Positions 19,970 through 29,517 of a stretch of DNA of 64,000 bases are shown here, one piece after another (within the stretch, counting starts at the first letter, position 1; each line of letters starts with the position of its first letter). The notes under the pieces are model-generated. The model did no database searches and was not told where the DNA came from. It was given only the letters and a program-made list of their open reading frames with translations. The stretch covers positions 186,001-250,000 of the forward strand of contig NZ_QJRX01000007.1 of assembly GCF_003205495.1 (NCBI RefSeq), read 5' to 3'. The DNA comes from Aquipseudomonas alcaligenes (GTDB lineage Bacteria > Pseudomonadota > Gammaproteobacteria > Pseudomonadales > Pseudomonadaceae). The position numbers and the translations under genes are program-made.

Positions 19970-21259
19970 ATGGCTGACAAAAAAGCGCAGTTGATCATCG
20001 AGGGCAATGCCCCCGTAGAGCTGCCCGTACTGACCGGCACCGTAGGTCCCGATGTTGTCGACGTGAGGGGCCTGACCGCCACGGGTCGCTTCACCTTTGA
20101 TCCTGGCTTTATGTCGACCGCCTCTTGCGAGTCGAAGATCACCTACATCGACGGCGACGCCGGTGTTCTGCTGCACCGCGGCTACCCCATCGAGCAGCTG
20201 GCCGAGAAGTCCGACTACCTGGAAACCTGCTACCTGCTGCTGAACGGCGAACTGCCGACCGCCGAGCAGAAGGCCAAGTTCGTCAGCGTCATCAAGAACC
20301 ACACCATGGTTCATGAACAGCTGAAGAGCTTCTTCAACGGTTTCCGCCGCGACGCCCACCCGATGGCCATCATGTGCGGCGTGGTCGGCGCCCTCTCCGC
20401 CTTCTACCACGACTCGCTGGACATCAATAATCCGCAGCACCGCGAAGTCTCGGCCATGCGCTTGATCGCCAAGATGCCGACCATCGCCGCCATGGCCTAC
20501 AAGTACTCCATGGGCCAGCCCATGATGTACCCGCGTAACGACCTGAACTACGCAGAAAACTTCCTGCACATGATGTTCAACACCCCGTGCGAGATCAAAC
20601 CGATCAGCCCGGTGCTGGCCAAGGCGATGGACCGCATCTTCGTTCTGCACGCCGACCATGAGCAGAACGCCTCCACCTCCACCGTGCGCCTGGCAGGCTC
20701 CTCGGGTGCCAACCCGTTCGCCTGTATCGCCGCCGGTATCGCCGCTCTCTGGGGCCCGGCACACGGCGGCGCCAACGAAGCCGTGCTGACCATGCTGGAC
20801 GAGATCGGCAGCGTCGAGAACATCGACAAGTACATCGCCAAGGCCAAGGACAAGAACGATCCGTTCAAGCTGATGGGCTTCGGCCACCGCGTATACAAGA
20901 ACCGCGACCCGCGCGCCACCGTGATGAAGAAGACCTGCGACGAAGTGCTGGCCGAACTGGGCATCAAGAACGACCCGCAGCTGGAACTGGCCATGCGCCT
21001 GGAAGAGATCGCCCTGACCGATCCGTACTTCAAGGAGCGCAACCTGTACCCGAACGTGGACTTCTACTCGGGCATCATCCTCAAGGCCATCGGCATTCCG
21101 ACCAGCATGTTCACCGTGATCTTCGCCCTGTCGCGTACCGTCGGCTGGATCTCGCACTGGAAGGAAATGCTCTCCAGCCCGTACAAGATCGGCCGTCCGC
21201 GCCAGCTGTACACCGGCTACGACAAGCGCGACTACGTCAAGCTGGAAGACCGCAAGTAA
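19970..21259 (+). CDS. gltA: Citrate synthase (type II, hexameric)
   Basis: This is a 429-residue protein starting [20 protein letters not shown], the normal start of NADH-sensitive proteobacterial citrate synthase. Catalytic residues are visible: the histidine in '[12 protein letters not shown]', the histidine in '[14 protein letters not shown]', and the aspartate in 'PNVDFYSGI'. It condenses acetyl-CoA and oxaloacetate. The ATG at 19970 has AGGAGG 7 bases upstream, so the in-frame extension to 19925 is ignored. A terminator follows at once. Confidence 0.98.
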   Translation: MADKKAQLIIEGNAPVELPVLTGTVGPDVVDVRGLTATGRFTFDPGFMSTASCESKITYIDGDAGVLLHRGYPIEQLAEKSDYLETCYLLLNGELPTAEQKAKFVSVIKNHTMVHEQLKSFFNGFRRDAHPMAIMCGVVGALSAFYHDSLDINNPQHREVSAMRLIAKMPTIAAMAYKYSMGQPMMYPRNDLNYAENFLHMMFNTPCEIKPISPVLAKAMDRIFVLHADHEQNASTSTVRLAGSSGANPFACIAAGIAALWGPAHGGANEAVLTMLDEIGSVENIDKYIAKAKDKNDPFKLMGFGHRVYKNRDPRATVMKKTCDEVLAELGIKNDPQLELAMRLEEIALTDPYFKERNLYPNVDFYSGIILKAIGIPTSMFTVIFALSRTVGWISHWKEMLSSPYKIGRPRQLYTGYDKRDYVKLEDRK

Positions 21260-21274
21260 GTTTTGCGGGTAAAG

Positions 21275-21303
21275 AAAAAGGCTGCCGAATGGCAGCCTTT
21301 TTC
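21275..21303. terminator. Bidirectional terminator between gltA and the START-domain gene
   Basis: AGGCTGCC (21279-21286) pairs with GGCAGCCT (21291-21298) across a GAAT loop, flanked by A runs and T runs. It serves gltA on the plus strand and the gene ending at 21314 on the minus strand. Confidence 0.9.
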
Positions 21304-21313
21304 GTTTGCGACC

Positions 21314-21919
21314 TCAGCGTTTCTCGGCCAGCTCGCGCAATCCCTTGAGGGTGTTGAACGGCGCATCCACCACGAAACTGTTGGCCAACCAGGACGGCAC
21401 GCTGCCACCCGGCTCGGTGTGCACCTGGTAGGTCACCTCGACCTGGCCCTCACCCTGCGGCACGAAGCGCCAGTAGCCCTGCAGGCTGGCGACCCGCACA
21501 TGCTCCCGATCCTCCGGCAGGTACTGCGGCTGCCCTTCCAGCCGGCGGGTCAGGCTGCCGTCGGCACCCTGTTCCGACACCACATGCAGGATCGAATCGC
21601 GCGCCTGCACCGGCCAGGGCATCGCGAAACGGGTATAGACCCAGCTTTGCGCCCCCTCGTGCTTGAGCAGGCGCTGCTCGACGCAGGCGTGGATCCAGGT
21701 GCATGAACCCTGCACATCCTCCTGCAGGGCGCGCAGGCTGGCGACATCGCCCTTGATCGTGGTTACGCCGCGGTAAGCCTTGTACTTGGAGCCTGGCACC
21801 TCGCTGAGGTAGACCCGGATACCCTCCTCGTCCTTGCTCAGCTGCCAGCTCTCGGCCTGCACTTGGGCGCTGACCAGCAGGCCGAAGGTGCAGAGCGCCG
21901 CCATTCGAAAGAAAACCAT
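21314..21919 (-). CDS. START domain-containing exported protein
   Basis: This is a 201-residue protein with a signal peptide (MVFFRMAALCTFGLLVSAQV, then QAES). The mature part has the StAR-related lipid-transfer pattern: 'WQLSKDEEGIRVYLSEVPGSKYKAYRG' (split by position: residues 25-50), then 'ARDSILHVVSEQ', 'GYWRFVPQGEGQVEVTYQVHTEPGG', and a C-terminal helix. Bacterial START proteins bind lipids or hydrophobic ligands; the ligand here is unknown. CGAGGAGC stands before the ATG. It is probably alone or with the YkgJ gene upstream, 49 bases away. Confidence 0.8.
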   Translation of the reverse strand: MVFFRMAALCTFGLLVSAQVQAESWQLSKDEEGIRVYLSEVPGSKYKAYRGVTTIKGDVASLRALQEDVQGSCTWIHACVEQRLLKHEGAQSWVYTRFAMPWPVQARDSILHVVSEQGADGSLTRRLEGQPQYLPEDREHVRVASLQGYWRFVPQGEGQVEVTYQVHTEPGGSVPSWLANSFVVDAPFNTLKGLRELAEKR

Positions 21920-21968
21920 TGTTGCTCCTCGAAGAATTGGGCACGCTCGGAAGGCGAGCCGGATAGGG

Positions 21969-22220
21969 TCAGGCGGTGGCCTGCTCCAGCCAGCCGAGCA
22001 GGCGGATGGCCTCCTCGCGGCTGCTCCCGCAAACTTCCGGGTCGGCGGCAAAACCGGAGCAGACCGATGGCCGCTCAGGCTGGCCGAAGATGGCGCAGCG
22101 CAGCTCGGCGGTCAGGTGCAGGCAACGCTCGCCAGCCCGCTTGCCCTGGGGCATGCCGGGAATCGGCGAACTGATGGAAGGCGCGATACAGCAGGCACCG
22201 CACCCGGGGCGACATTGCAT
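21969..22220 (-). CDS. YkgJ family cysteine cluster protein
   Basis: This is an 83-residue protein with the YkgJ (UPF0153) pattern: 'CRPGCGACCIAPSISSPIPG' at the N-terminus, then single cysteines in 'ERCLHL', 'LRCAIF' and 'SVCSGF'. The spaced cysteines suggest a zinc or iron-sulfur site; the family's function is not established. It is compact and complete with no signal peptide. Confidence 0.82.
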   Translation of the reverse strand: MQCRPGCGACCIAPSISSPIPGMPQGKRAGERCLHLTAELRCAIFGQPERPSVCSGFAADPEVCGSSREEAIRLLGWLEQATA

Positions 22221-22337
22221 GGAGGCAACCTCACGACAGGCAGGTCAACGAGGGCGCCGATTCTAGCGCCTAGCCAGCCGGTTGCCGAACGAAAAGCGCC
22301 TGATTAGGCTTGCCGGATTCACCCCGGAGCCCAGCCC

Positions 22338-22679
22338 ATGCCCGTCTGGTTGCAAACCGCCGCCCTGCTGACCCTCTCCAACATCTTCATGACCTTCGCC
22401 TGGTACGGACACCTGAAGACGCTGAACGCCAAGCCCTGGTTCATCGCCGCGCTGATCAGCTGGGGCATCGCCTTCTTCGAATACATGATCATGGTGCCGG
22501 CCAACCGCATCGGTTACACCGAACTGTCGGTCGGCCAGCTGAAAATCATGCAGGAAGTCATCACCCTGGCGGTGTTCGTGCCGTTCAGCGTCTACGTGAT
22601 GCACCAGCCGCTGAAGCTGGACTACCTGTGGGCTGGCCTGTGCCTGCTCGGCGCCGTGTACTTCATCTTCCGCGCCTGA
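22338..22679 (+). CDS. DMT family protein (DUF486), small membrane protein
   Basis: This is a 113-residue protein with four predicted helices: about residues 5-25 ('LQTAALLTLSNIFMTFAWYG'), 33-52, 70-90 and 94-112. The 'NRIGYTELSVGQLKIMQEVI' loop is the DUF486 signature. The family is grouped with drug/metabolite transporters of the small type; the substrate is unknown. It stands alone between two minus-strand genes. Confidence 0.85.
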   Translation: MPVWLQTAALLTLSNIFMTFAWYGHLKTLNAKPWFIAALISWGIAFFEYMIMVPANRIGYTELSVGQLKIMQEVITLAVFVPFSVYVMHQPLKLDYLWAGLCLLGAVYFIFRA

Positions 22680-22715
22680 AGGTAGCCCGCCCGGCTCCGA
22701 ACGGGCCGAGCGCCA

Positions 22716-23588
22716 TCAGCTGCGCTGCTTAAGACGGGCGATCAGACTGGAAGTATCCCAGCGGCCACCGCCCATGGCCTGCACATCGGAGTAGAACTGG
22801 TCGACCAGCGCCGTCACCGGCAGCTGCGCGCCGTTGCGGCGAGCCTCCTCCAGCAGGATCGACAGGTCCTTGCGCATCCAGTCCACGGCGAAGCCGAAGT
22901 CGAACTTGCCAGCCAGCATGGTCTGGTGACGGTTATCCAGCTGCCAGGACTGCGCCGCGCCCTTGCTGATCACCTCCATCGCCGCGTGACCGTCTAGCCC
23001 TGCGCACTGGGCGAAGTGCAGCGCCTCGGCCAGGCCCTGAACCAGGCCACCGATGCAGATCTGGTTGACCATCTTGGTCAGTTGGCCACTGCCCACCGGC
23101 CCCATCAGCTTGATCATCTTGGCGTAGGCATCGATGACCGGCTCGGCACGCTTGTAGAAGCTCTCCTCGCCACCGACCATCACCGTCAGCATGCCGTTCT
23201 CCGCGCCCGCCTGGCCGCCGGACACCGGCGCATCGAGAAAGCCCAGCTCGCGCTCGGCGGCAATCACCGACAGCTCACGGGCAACATTGGCCGAGGCGGT
23301 GGTATGGTCGACCAGCACGCTGGCCGGCGCCATGCCGGCGAAAGCACCATCCGGCCCCAGCAGCACACTGCGCAGGTCATCATCGTTGCCCACGCAGGTC
23401 ATCACGAACTCGGCGCCCTGGGCGGCCTCGCGCGGGGTCGGCGCCGTAGTGCCGGCGAACTCGTCCTGCCACTGCTGCGCCTTGGCCGGGGAGCGGTTGT
23501 ACACACAGACCTCGTGCCCCTCGCGCGCCAGATGCCCGGCCATGGGAAAACCCATCACGCCCAGGCCAATGAATGCCACCTTTGCCAT
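22716..23588 (-). CDS. NAD(P)-dependent beta-hydroxyacid dehydrogenase (3-hydroxyisobutyrate dehydrogenase family)
   Basis: This is a 290-residue enzyme. It has the Rossmann dinucleotide motif 'KVAFIGLGVMGFPMAGHLA' (residues 3-21), the substrate-binding 'DAPVSGGQAGAENGMLTVMV' segment near 120, and the catalytic lysine in 'GQLTKMVNQICIGG' near 170. Family members reduce or oxidise 3-hydroxyisobutyrate, tartronate semialdehyde, serine or related acids; which one applies here cannot be told. In PAO1 the corresponding gene is, from memory, PA1576. It is transcribed alone, convergent with the DUF486 gene. Confidence 0.85.
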   Translation of the reverse strand: MAKVAFIGLGVMGFPMAGHLAREGHEVCVYNRSPAKAQQWQDEFAGTTAPTPREAAQGAEFVMTCVGNDDDLRSVLLGPDGAFAGMAPASVLVDHTTASANVARELSVIAAERELGFLDAPVSGGQAGAENGMLTVMVGGEESFYKRAEPVIDAYAKMIKLMGPVGSGQLTKMVNQICIGGLVQGLAEALHFAQCAGLDGHAAMEVISKGAAQSWQLDNRHQTMLAGKFDFGFAVDWMRKDLSILLEEARRNGAQLPVTALVDQFYSDVQAMGGGRWDTSSLIARLKQRS

Positions 23589-23732
23589 GCCTCACCTCCT
23601 TACTCGTTATGCCCCAAGCATATCCCTTATCGGGGGGCAGCCGGCCAGCACAGCTGCAGGGCAAAACTGTGCACGGCGCTTTGCCGCGGCGGCGCGGGCC
23701 GCCCATACTGACTGCCAGCTAAGGAGGGACGC

Positions 23733-24281
23733 ATGCAGCAGTGGCTAGTCATCGACCTGGAGGCCACCACCGAGGAAGGCGGCTGGCCCCTGGAAGACAT
23801 GGAAATCATCGAGATCGGCGCCACCCTGGTGGACTCCGCCGGCCACGAACTGGAACCCTTCCAGCGATTCGTGCGGCCGCTGCGCCGCCCCTGCCTGACC
23901 ACCTTCTGCCGCGAGCTGACCCATATCAGCCAGGCGCAGGTCGACGCCGCCGCGCCCCTCGCCCAGGTCTGGCCGCAGTTCGAGTGCTGGCTGGCGCCGC
24001 ACCTGCCGCAACTGCAGGGCTGGGGCAGCTGGGGCGACTACGATCGCCGCCAGCTGCAGCTGGAATGGCAGCGCCACGGCCTGCGCAGCGTCCTGCAGGA
24101 TCTCCCCCACCACAACCTCAAGCAGCGCTTCGCCGAGAGCCGCCAGCTCAAGCGTGCCGTCGGCCTCAACGGCGCCCTGCAGCTGACCGGCCTGCAGTTC
24201 CGCGGGCAGCAGCACCGCGCCCTGGAAGACGCGCGCAATACCGCCCGCCTGCTACCGCTGATATTCACTGGCGGCGGATGA
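23733..24281 (+). CDS. DEDDh 3'-5' exonuclease (ERI1-like)
   Basis: This is a 182-residue protein with the exonuclease superfamily core. Motif I is '[12 protein letters not shown]' (DxE near residues 8-10), motif II is in '[12 protein letters not shown]' (aspartate near 100), and motif III is '[15 protein letters not shown]' (HxxxxD near 160). This is the ERI-1/KapD branch, which trims RNA or DNA 3' ends. The DNA or RNA preference is not visible. AAGGAGGG precedes the ATG. It lies just upstream of ppnP, perhaps co-transcribed. Confidence 0.85.
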   Translation: MQQWLVIDLEATTEEGGWPLEDMEIIEIGATLVDSAGHELEPFQRFVRPLRRPCLTTFCRELTHISQAQVDAAAPLAQVWPQFECWLAPHLPQLQGWGSWGDYDRRQLQLEWQRHGLRSVLQDLPHHNLKQRFAESRQLKRAVGLNGALQLTGLQFRGQQHRALEDARNTARLLPLIFTGGG

Positions 24282-24340
24282 CGTGCAGGCCGGCCTTGGG
24301 CATACTGGCGGGCCTTTTTGACCCTTCCGAGGAGCCCGCC

Positions 24341-24622
24341 ATGTTCAAGGTCAACGAATACTTCGACGGCACCGTCAAATCCATCGGTTTCGCCATGGCC
24401 GAAGGCCCGGCCACCATCGGCGTGATGGCCCCCGGCGAGTACGAGTTCGGCACCGCCCAGCTGGAAGTGATGCACGTGGTCGCCGGAGCCCTCACCGTCA
24501 AGCTGCCGGGCAGCGACAACTGGGAAACCTTCGCCGCCGGCAGCCAGTTCACCGTGCCGGGCAACAGCAAGTTCCAGCTGAAGGTAGCGGTAGACACCGC
24601 CTACCTGTGCGAATACCGCTAA
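24341..24622 (+). CDS. ppnP: Pyrimidine/purine nucleoside phosphorylase (YaiE/PpnP, DUF1255)
   Basis: This is a 93-residue cupin: [20 protein letters not shown], then '[21 protein letters not shown]' and '[19 protein letters not shown]' and the end 'AYLCEYR', all family signatures. PpnP splits diverse nucleosides with phosphate. AGGAG lies 7 bases before the ATG; the longer open frame upstream overlaps the exonuclease gene in another phase and is not coding. A terminator follows. Confidence 0.93.
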   Translation: MFKVNEYFDGTVKSIGFAMAEGPATIGVMAPGEYEFGTAQLEVMHVVAGALTVKLPGSDNWETFAAGSQFTVPGNSKFQLKVAVDTAYLCEYR

Positions 24623-24637
24623 GCTAGGCTGAGTTGC

Positions 24638-24668
24638 AGAAACCGGCCCCAGTGGCCGGTTTTTTTAT
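24638..24668 (+). terminator. Rho-independent terminator after ppnP
   Basis: AACCGGCC (24641-24648) pairs with GGCCGGTT (24654-24661) across a 5-base loop and is followed by seven T. Confidence 0.92.
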
Positions 24669-24691
24669 TGCCGCATCATTCGGAACGCGCC

Positions 24692-25549
24692 ATGCCCCGC
24701 CCCACCCTGCTCCTGCCCATCGCCCTGCTGGTGGTCGCCATGACCTCGATCCAGAGCGGCGCCTCCCTGGCCAAGAGCCTGTTCCCGCTGATCGGCCCGG
24801 AGGGCACCACTGCGCTGCGCCTGAGCCTGGCCGCGCTGATCCTGTGCATCGTCATGCGCCCCTGGCGCACGCGGCCGAATCTCGCTGCGTGGCGCTCGCT
24901 GCTCGGCTACGGCCTGTCGCTGGGGGCGATGAACCTGCTGTTCTACATGTCGCTGAAGACCATCCCGCTGGGCATCGCCGTGGCCCTGGAATTCACCGGC
25001 CCGCTGGCCCTGGCGCTGTTCGGCTCGCGGCGGCTGCTGGATTTCCTGTGGATCGCCCTGGCCGCGCTCGGCCTCTGGCTGCTGCTGCCGGATACCGCCG
25101 ACGACGACCACCTCGACCCGCTGGGCATGGGCCTGGCCCTGGGGGCCGGGGTGTGCTGGGCGCTGTACATCCTCTTCGGGCAGAAAGCCGGCGCCGCCCA
25201 TGGCCGGCAGACCGTGGCCTTCGGCACCCTGGTGGCGGCCATGCTGGTGTTCCCGGTGGGGCTGTGGTCGGTCGGCGAGGGCCTGTTCTCCCTCGACCTG
25301 CTGCCGGTGGCCCTGGCCGTGGCGGTGATGTCCTCGGCGCTGCCCTACAGCCTGGAGATGGTCGCCCTGACCCGCATGCCGGCACGCACTTTCAGCGTGC
25401 TGATGAGCCTGGAGCCGGCCATCGCCGCCCTCTCCGGGCTGATCTTCCTCAGCGAGCGGCTGAGCCCGACCCAGTGGCTGGCCATCGGCGCCATCATCCT
25501 CGCTTCCTCCGGCGCGGCGGCAACCATCCGCCCGCGCAAGCACGCCTGA
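24692..25549 (+). CDS. rhtA: EamA/DMT family exporter, RhtA-like (threonine/homoserine)
   Basis: This is a 285-residue protein with ten predicted membrane helices. The N-terminus, 'VAMTSIQSGASLAKSLFPL' followed by 'TALRLSLAALIL', closely follows E. coli RhtA. Two EamA repeats cover residues 10-135 and 140-280, with 'ARTFSVLMSLEPAIAALSG' in the second. RhtA exports threonine and homoserine; substrate assignment is by family only. I chose the ATG at 24692; a TTG eight codons earlier sits in the terminator tail. The gene is convergent with, and abuts, the next one. Confidence 0.82.
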   Translation: MPRPTLLLPIALLVVAMTSIQSGASLAKSLFPLIGPEGTTALRLSLAALILCIVMRPWRTRPNLAAWRSLLGYGLSLGAMNLLFYMSLKTIPLGIAVALEFTGPLALALFGSRRLLDFLWIALAALGLWLLLPDTADDDHLDPLGMGLALGAGVCWALYILFGQKAGAAHGRQTVAFGTLVAAMLVFPVGLWSVGEGLFSLDLLPVALAVAVMSSALPYSLEMVALTRMPARTFSVLMSLEPAIAALSGLIFLSERLSPTQWLAIGAIILASSGAAATIRPRKHA

Positions 25550-26656
25550 TCAGAGCTGGCGCAGGGCGCTGCTGATCGCCAGCCCCTGCAGCTCCGCCAG
25601 GTACTCGTCCAGCGTCAGCAGCCCCAGGCAAGGCATGGCGCCACGCGCCTGCAGGGTGCCGGCGGCCAGCTTGCGGGCCAGGGCCACGGCGGCCATGCAG
25701 GGGATGTTCGGGCCGTCGTTGTGCTCAGCCAGCAGCTCCCAGCACAGGTGCAGCGGCTGCCCCTGCTGGTCCAGCCCCTGCAGGCACACGAACATGCCGC
25801 TGCGCCCGTCGCCGAAAGGCTCCACCGACACGGCGCGGCGATGCAGGAACCGGGTCAGCGGCACTGCGCTGCGCAGCAGGCCGCCACGCACCAGCCAGGA
25901 CAGCGCCCAGGTGCCAAACTGGGTGATGCGCAGGCCGACACCGGCGGAGAAGCGCACGCTGCGCACGCCGGCATAGCGCGCCGGGAACAGTTCGAGATCG
26001 GGGATATCGCAGTTGGCCACCCAGCGCGGGCCTAGCGGCGCGGGGAAGTCATGGCGGGCCAGGTCCTGCCAGCCGTGCACGGTTTGCCACTGGCCATCGC
26101 GCCATTGCCGGAACGGCTTGCCGCAATAGTCCAGCACCGCCGCCAGGGTCGAGGCGCCCGGGGTCTTCTCCGATGAGCTGATGCCATGCCAGATGCTGTC
26201 CAGCCTCGAGAAGCGCGGCAGCAGCTCATCAATCACCGCCCCGGCCAGCGCCGGCACCGAGCTGGCGCCGCCGCAGACCAGCACCCCGGCGGCCCGCGCT
26301 GCTTCATCCAGCTCGCCGATGCCGCAGACGAAGGCCCGCGCATCGGCCAGGTCGGCATAGTGCAGGCCAGCCTCGATGGCGGCGCGGGCGACCCGGTAGT
26401 CCTGGCCCTGGAACGGCCCGGCGGTGGAGATCACCAGCTGCGCGCCAGTAGCACGCAGGCGCTCGGCCAGGTCGGGAGCATTCATGTCCAGCTGCAGCGC
26501 TTTACCACCGGCTTGCGCGGCCAGCGCCTCGGCCTTGGCGCGGTCGCGACCGGCCACCCAGACGCGCATCCCGGCAATGCCGCTGAGCCTGCGCACGATG
26601 ACCTGGCCGAAGTTGCCATAGCCACCCAGCACTACTACCCCAAACTCCCTGTCCAC
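25550..26656 (-). CDS. Saccharopine dehydrogenase-like NAD(P)-binding protein
   Basis: This is a 368-residue protein with an N-terminal Rossmann fold ('GVVVLGGYGNFGQVIVRRLS', about residues 4-23), then 'GRDRAKAEALAAQ' and 'LVISTAGPFQGQDYRVARAA', as in the saccharopine dehydrogenase / trans-acting enoyl reductase superfamily. The C-terminal part is less conserved. The reaction is unknown. The start is a GTG at 26656, supported by GAGGAG 5-7 bases upstream; an earlier GTG at 26662 overlaps that site. It lies 9 bases after the ABC transporter stop in one transcription unit. Confidence 0.75.
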   Translation of the reverse strand: MDREFGVVVLGGYGNFGQVIVRRLSGIAGMRVWVAGRDRAKAEALAAQAGGKALQLDMNAPDLAERLRATGAQLVISTAGPFQGQDYRVARAAIEAGLHYADLADARAFVCGIGELDEAARAAGVLVCGGASSVPALAGAVIDELLPRFSRLDSIWHGISSSEKTPGASTLAAVLDYCGKPFRQWRDGQWQTVHGWQDLARHDFPAPLGPRWVANCDIPDLELFPARYAGVRSVRFSAGVGLRITQFGTWALSWLVRGGLLRSAVPLTRFLHRRAVSVEPFGDGRSGMFVCLQGLDQQGQPLHLCWELLAEHNDGPNIPCMAAVALARKLAAGTLQARGAMPCLGLLTLDEYLAELQGLAISSALRQL

Positions 26657-26665
26657 GCCCACTCC

Positions 26666-28444
26666 TCAGTCGCGCTCGCGGCGCTCGGTATTGAATTGCA
26701 GCTCGGCCAGCCGGGCATACAGCGGGTTGCTCAGCACCAGCTCGCCATGCGTGCCGATGGCCTGCAGGCGGCCGCGGTCGATCACTGCGATGCGGTCGGC
26801 GTTCTTCACCGTGGCCAGGCGGTGGGCGATGACCAGGGTGGTGCGCCCGCGCATCAGCTCCGGCAAGGCCTGCTGGATCAGGTGCTCGCTCTCGGCGTCC
26901 AGCGCGCTGGTGGCCTCGTCCAGCAGCAGGATCGGCGCGTCGCTGAGCAGCGCGCGGGCGATCGCCAGGCGCTGGCGTTGGCCGCCGGAAAGCCCCAACC
27001 CGGCTTCGCCCAGGTGGGTCTGGTAGCCCTGCGGCAGGCGCTCGATGAACTCGTGGGCATGCGCCGCGCGCGCCGCCGCCTCGACTTCGGCATCGCTGGC
27101 GTCGGGGCGGCCATAGCGCAGGTTGTCGGCCACGCTGCCGTAGAACAGCGCCGGGTTCTGCGACACCAGGGCGAAGCAGCGACGCAGGTCGGCCGGATCG
27201 AGCCGCTGGATCGGCAGGCCCTCGACCAGGATCTCGCCCTGTTGCGGGTCGAAGAAGCGCAGCAGCAGGTCGAACAGGGTCGACTTGCCGGCGCCGGAGG
27301 GGCCGACCAGCGCCAGGGTCTCGCCGGCGCGCACGGCCAGGTCGATGCCATCGATGGCCGGATGCTGCGGCCGGCTCGGGTAGCTGAAGCGCACGCCGCG
27401 CAGCTCCAGCGCACCACTCACTCGCGCGGGCAGCTGCAGCCGCTCGCCCTCAGGCGGCGCGATGATCAGATTGCGCGTACGCAGCAGCTCGGCGATGCGC
27501 TCGGCGGCGCCGGCGGCGCTCTGCAGCTCGCCGATCACCTCGCTGATGGCGCCGAAGGCCATGCCGACGATCAGGCTGTAGAACACGAAGGCGGCCAGGT
27601 CGCCGCCGCTGATGCGCCCGGCGATCACGTCCATGCCACCGACCCAGAGCATGGCGCCCACCGCGCCGAGCACTAGGACGATGACCACGGTGATCAGCCA
27701 GGCGCGCTGGCGGATGCGTTTGCCCGCGGTGGCGAAGGCCGCCTCCACGGTGCCGGCGAAGCGCTGGCGGTCCTGGCTCTGGTGGTTGTAGGCCTGCACC
27801 GTCTTGATCTGGCCGAGCGTCTCGCCGATGTAGCTGCCGACATCGGCGACACGGTCCTGGGTCTGCCTTGAGAGCGCACGCACGCGGCGGCCGAAGATCA
27901 GAATCGGTGCCACCACCAGCGGCAACGAGCAGACCACGATGGCGCTGAGTTTGGCATTGGTGACGAACAGCAGGATCACCCCGCCGATCAGCATGATGCC
28001 GTTGCGCAGGGCCATCGACAGCGAGGAGCCGATCACCGTCTGCAGCAGCGTGGTGTCGGCGGTCAGGCGCGACTGGATCTCCGAGGCGCGGTTGCTCTCG
28101 TAGAAGCCGGGATGCAGCTCGATCAGGTGGTCGAACACGCGCTGGCGGATATCGGCCACCACCCGCTCGCCGAGCCAGCTGACCAGGTAGAAGCGGCTGA
28201 AGGTGCCGAGCGCCAGGGCCAGCACCAGGACGAAGAACAGGCCGATGGAGTGGTTCAGCGCGGCCTGCGACTGGGTCGCCAGGCCCTGATCCACCAGCAG
28301 GCGGATGCCCTGGCCCATGGACAGGGTGATGGCGGCGGTGAACAGCAGCGCCAGCAAGGCGCCGATCACCCGCCCGCGATAGGGCGTGACGAAGCGCCAG
28401 GCCAGGCTCAGCGCCTCACGTCGGCTCGCGGGCAGCAGGCTCAT
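26666..28444 (-). CDS. ABC exporter, fused permease and ATPase (MsbA/LmrA type)
   Basis: This is a 592-residue half-transporter. Six membrane helices occupy residues 20-310, with the '[20 protein letters not shown]' coupling region. The ATPase domain follows: Walker A '[19 protein letters not shown]' near 375, the signature '[16 protein letters not shown]' near 480, Walker B '[12 protein letters not shown]', and an H-loop histidine in 'VIAHRLATV'. Homodimers of this type move lipids or hydrophobic drugs. It overlaps the DCC-family gene upstream by 4 bases (ATGA). Confidence 0.9.
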   Translation of the reverse strand: MSLLPASRREALSLAWRFVTPYRGRVIGALLALLFTAAITLSMGQGIRLLVDQGLATQSQAALNHSIGLFFVLVLALALGTFSRFYLVSWLGERVVADIRQRVFDHLIELHPGFYESNRASEIQSRLTADTTLLQTVIGSSLSMALRNGIMLIGGVILLFVTNAKLSAIVVCSLPLVVAPILIFGRRVRALSRQTQDRVADVGSYIGETLGQIKTVQAYNHQSQDRQRFAGTVEAAFATAGKRIRQRAWLITVVIVLVLGAVGAMLWVGGMDVIAGRISGGDLAAFVFYSLIVGMAFGAISEVIGELQSAAGAAERIAELLRTRNLIIAPPEGERLQLPARVSGALELRGVRFSYPSRPQHPAIDGIDLAVRAGETLALVGPSGAGKSTLFDLLLRFFDPQQGEILVEGLPIQRLDPADLRRCFALVSQNPALFYGSVADNLRYGRPDASDAEVEAAARAAHAHEFIERLPQGYQTHLGEAGLGLSGGQRQRLAIARALLSDAPILLLDEATSALDAESEHLIQQALPELMRGRTTLVIAHRLATVKNADRIAVIDRGRLQAIGTHGELVLSNPLYARLAELQFNTERRERD

Positions 28445-28881
28445 GAGCGCGGCTCGGCGCTGTCGAGGAAACGGCCCTGGTGATCCGAGTCGGGCAGCAG
28501 GCAGCTTTCATAGCGGCCGAACAGGCGGTAGCGGTTCAGCGCGATGCGGTCGTAGCACCAGTCGCGCAAGGCGCGCGGCAGGATGCGCGGCCAGGCCAGC
28601 CAGCGCCAGGCGCCGGGCAGCTGGGCGACGATGCGCAGCACAGCGTCGGAGCGGACGAACAGCGCCTCGCCCTCGACATAGGCCATGGTCTCGAACGCAT
28701 CGGTGGGCAGGCCGAACCAGGCGAGGATCGCCTGGCCCTCGGCGGACTGCACCGAGCACAGGCGAAAGCGCCGCTCGCGGTCGTGGCGGATCAGGAACTT
28801 CGCCCAGCCGTTGCACAGCCGACACACGCCGTCGAACAGCACCACGCGCTCGCCGGCCTGGATATGGGGTGGTAGAGCCAT
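28441..28881 (-). CDS. DCC family thiol-disulfide oxidoreductase-like protein (DUF393)
   Basis: This is a 146-residue protein with the defining motif 'VVLFDGVCRLCNGW' (DGxCxxC, near residues 14-27), followed by 'FLIRHDRERRFRLCSVQS' and 'LPRALRDWCYDRIALNRYRL'. The CxxC suggests a thioredoxin-like redox site; partners are unknown. It is translationally coupled to the ABC exporter, hinting at a shared function, which I cannot define. Confidence 0.83.
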   Translation of the reverse strand: MALPPHIQAGERVVLFDGVCRLCNGWAKFLIRHDRERRFRLCSVQSAEGQAILAWFGLPTDAFETMAYVEGEALFVRSDAVLRIVAQLPGAWRWLAWPRILPRALRDWCYDRIALNRYRLFGRYESCLLPDSDHQGRFLDSAEPRS

Positions 28882-28914
28882 CGCGACCTCCGGAAATCCT
28901 GCCGCGATGCTAAC

Positions 28915-29499
28915 TCATCGGACGAAGCGATAGTGACCGGTGATGGCGAAGCCGAACAGGATGTCCTCCTCCTGCGTGCCACGACCGATGTTATGCAGCA
29001 CCAGTGGTACGCCCGCCGGGCTGGTGCGATCGGAGACGATGCCGATATGCGTGAGGCCGCGCCCCAGATCCCAGGTGACGATATCGCCGGCCTGGTAGTC
29101 CGCCGGCTTGTCGCTGACCTTGAGAGCCATGCCCTGGCGCTTGAACCAGGTCATCAGGTTGGGCACGCGGCGGTGGTCGATATTGCGGTCCGGGCGCTGC
29201 AGGCCCCAGTTGCGCGGGTAGGCGGAGAAGTGCGCGCGCATGTCCTCATGCACGCTCTTCTGCAGGTCCAGCCCCTGCTGGCGCAGGGCGCGGATCAGCA
29301 CGTCGGTGCACACGCCGGTGGCCAGCGGCACGTCACCGCCAGGATAGTCGAGCCGACGGTAGACCGGGTCGTAGCCCAGGGTCACGCCGACCTGGCTGCG
29401 CGCGGCCTGCACCAGCTGCTGCGGGTCGATGGTCGCCCCGGCGGAGAGGCTGAGCAACAGCCCCAGCAACAGCATGGCAATGGACAGCGACTTCATCAT
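28915..29499 (-). CDS. DUF1287 domain-containing exported protein
   Basis: This is a 194-residue protein with a signal peptide (MMKSLSIAMLLLGLLLSLSA, then GA). The mature part carries the DUF1287 pattern: 'ARSQVGVTLGYDPVYRRLDYPGGDV' (split here: ARSQVGVTLGYDP then YRRLDYPGGDV), 'GVCTDVLIRALRQ' with a possible catalytic cysteine, 'DRNIDHRRVPNLMTWF' and 'ITHIGIVSD'-type segment (here LTHIGIVSD). The Cys/His arrangement is like NlpC/P60-type peptidases, so a cell-wall role is possible but unproven. Confidence 0.8.
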   Translation of the reverse strand: MMKSLSIAMLLLGLLLSLSAGATIDPQQLVQAARSQVGVTLGYDPVYRRLDYPGGDVPLATGVCTDVLIRALRQQGLDLQKSVHEDMRAHFSAYPRNWGLQRPDRNIDHRRVPNLMTWFKRQGMALKVSDKPADYQAGDIVTWDLGRGLTHIGIVSDRTSPAGVPLVLHNIGRGTQEEDILFGFAITGHYRFVR

Positions 29500-29517
29500 C
29501 AGGCCTCCGCTGCGCTT

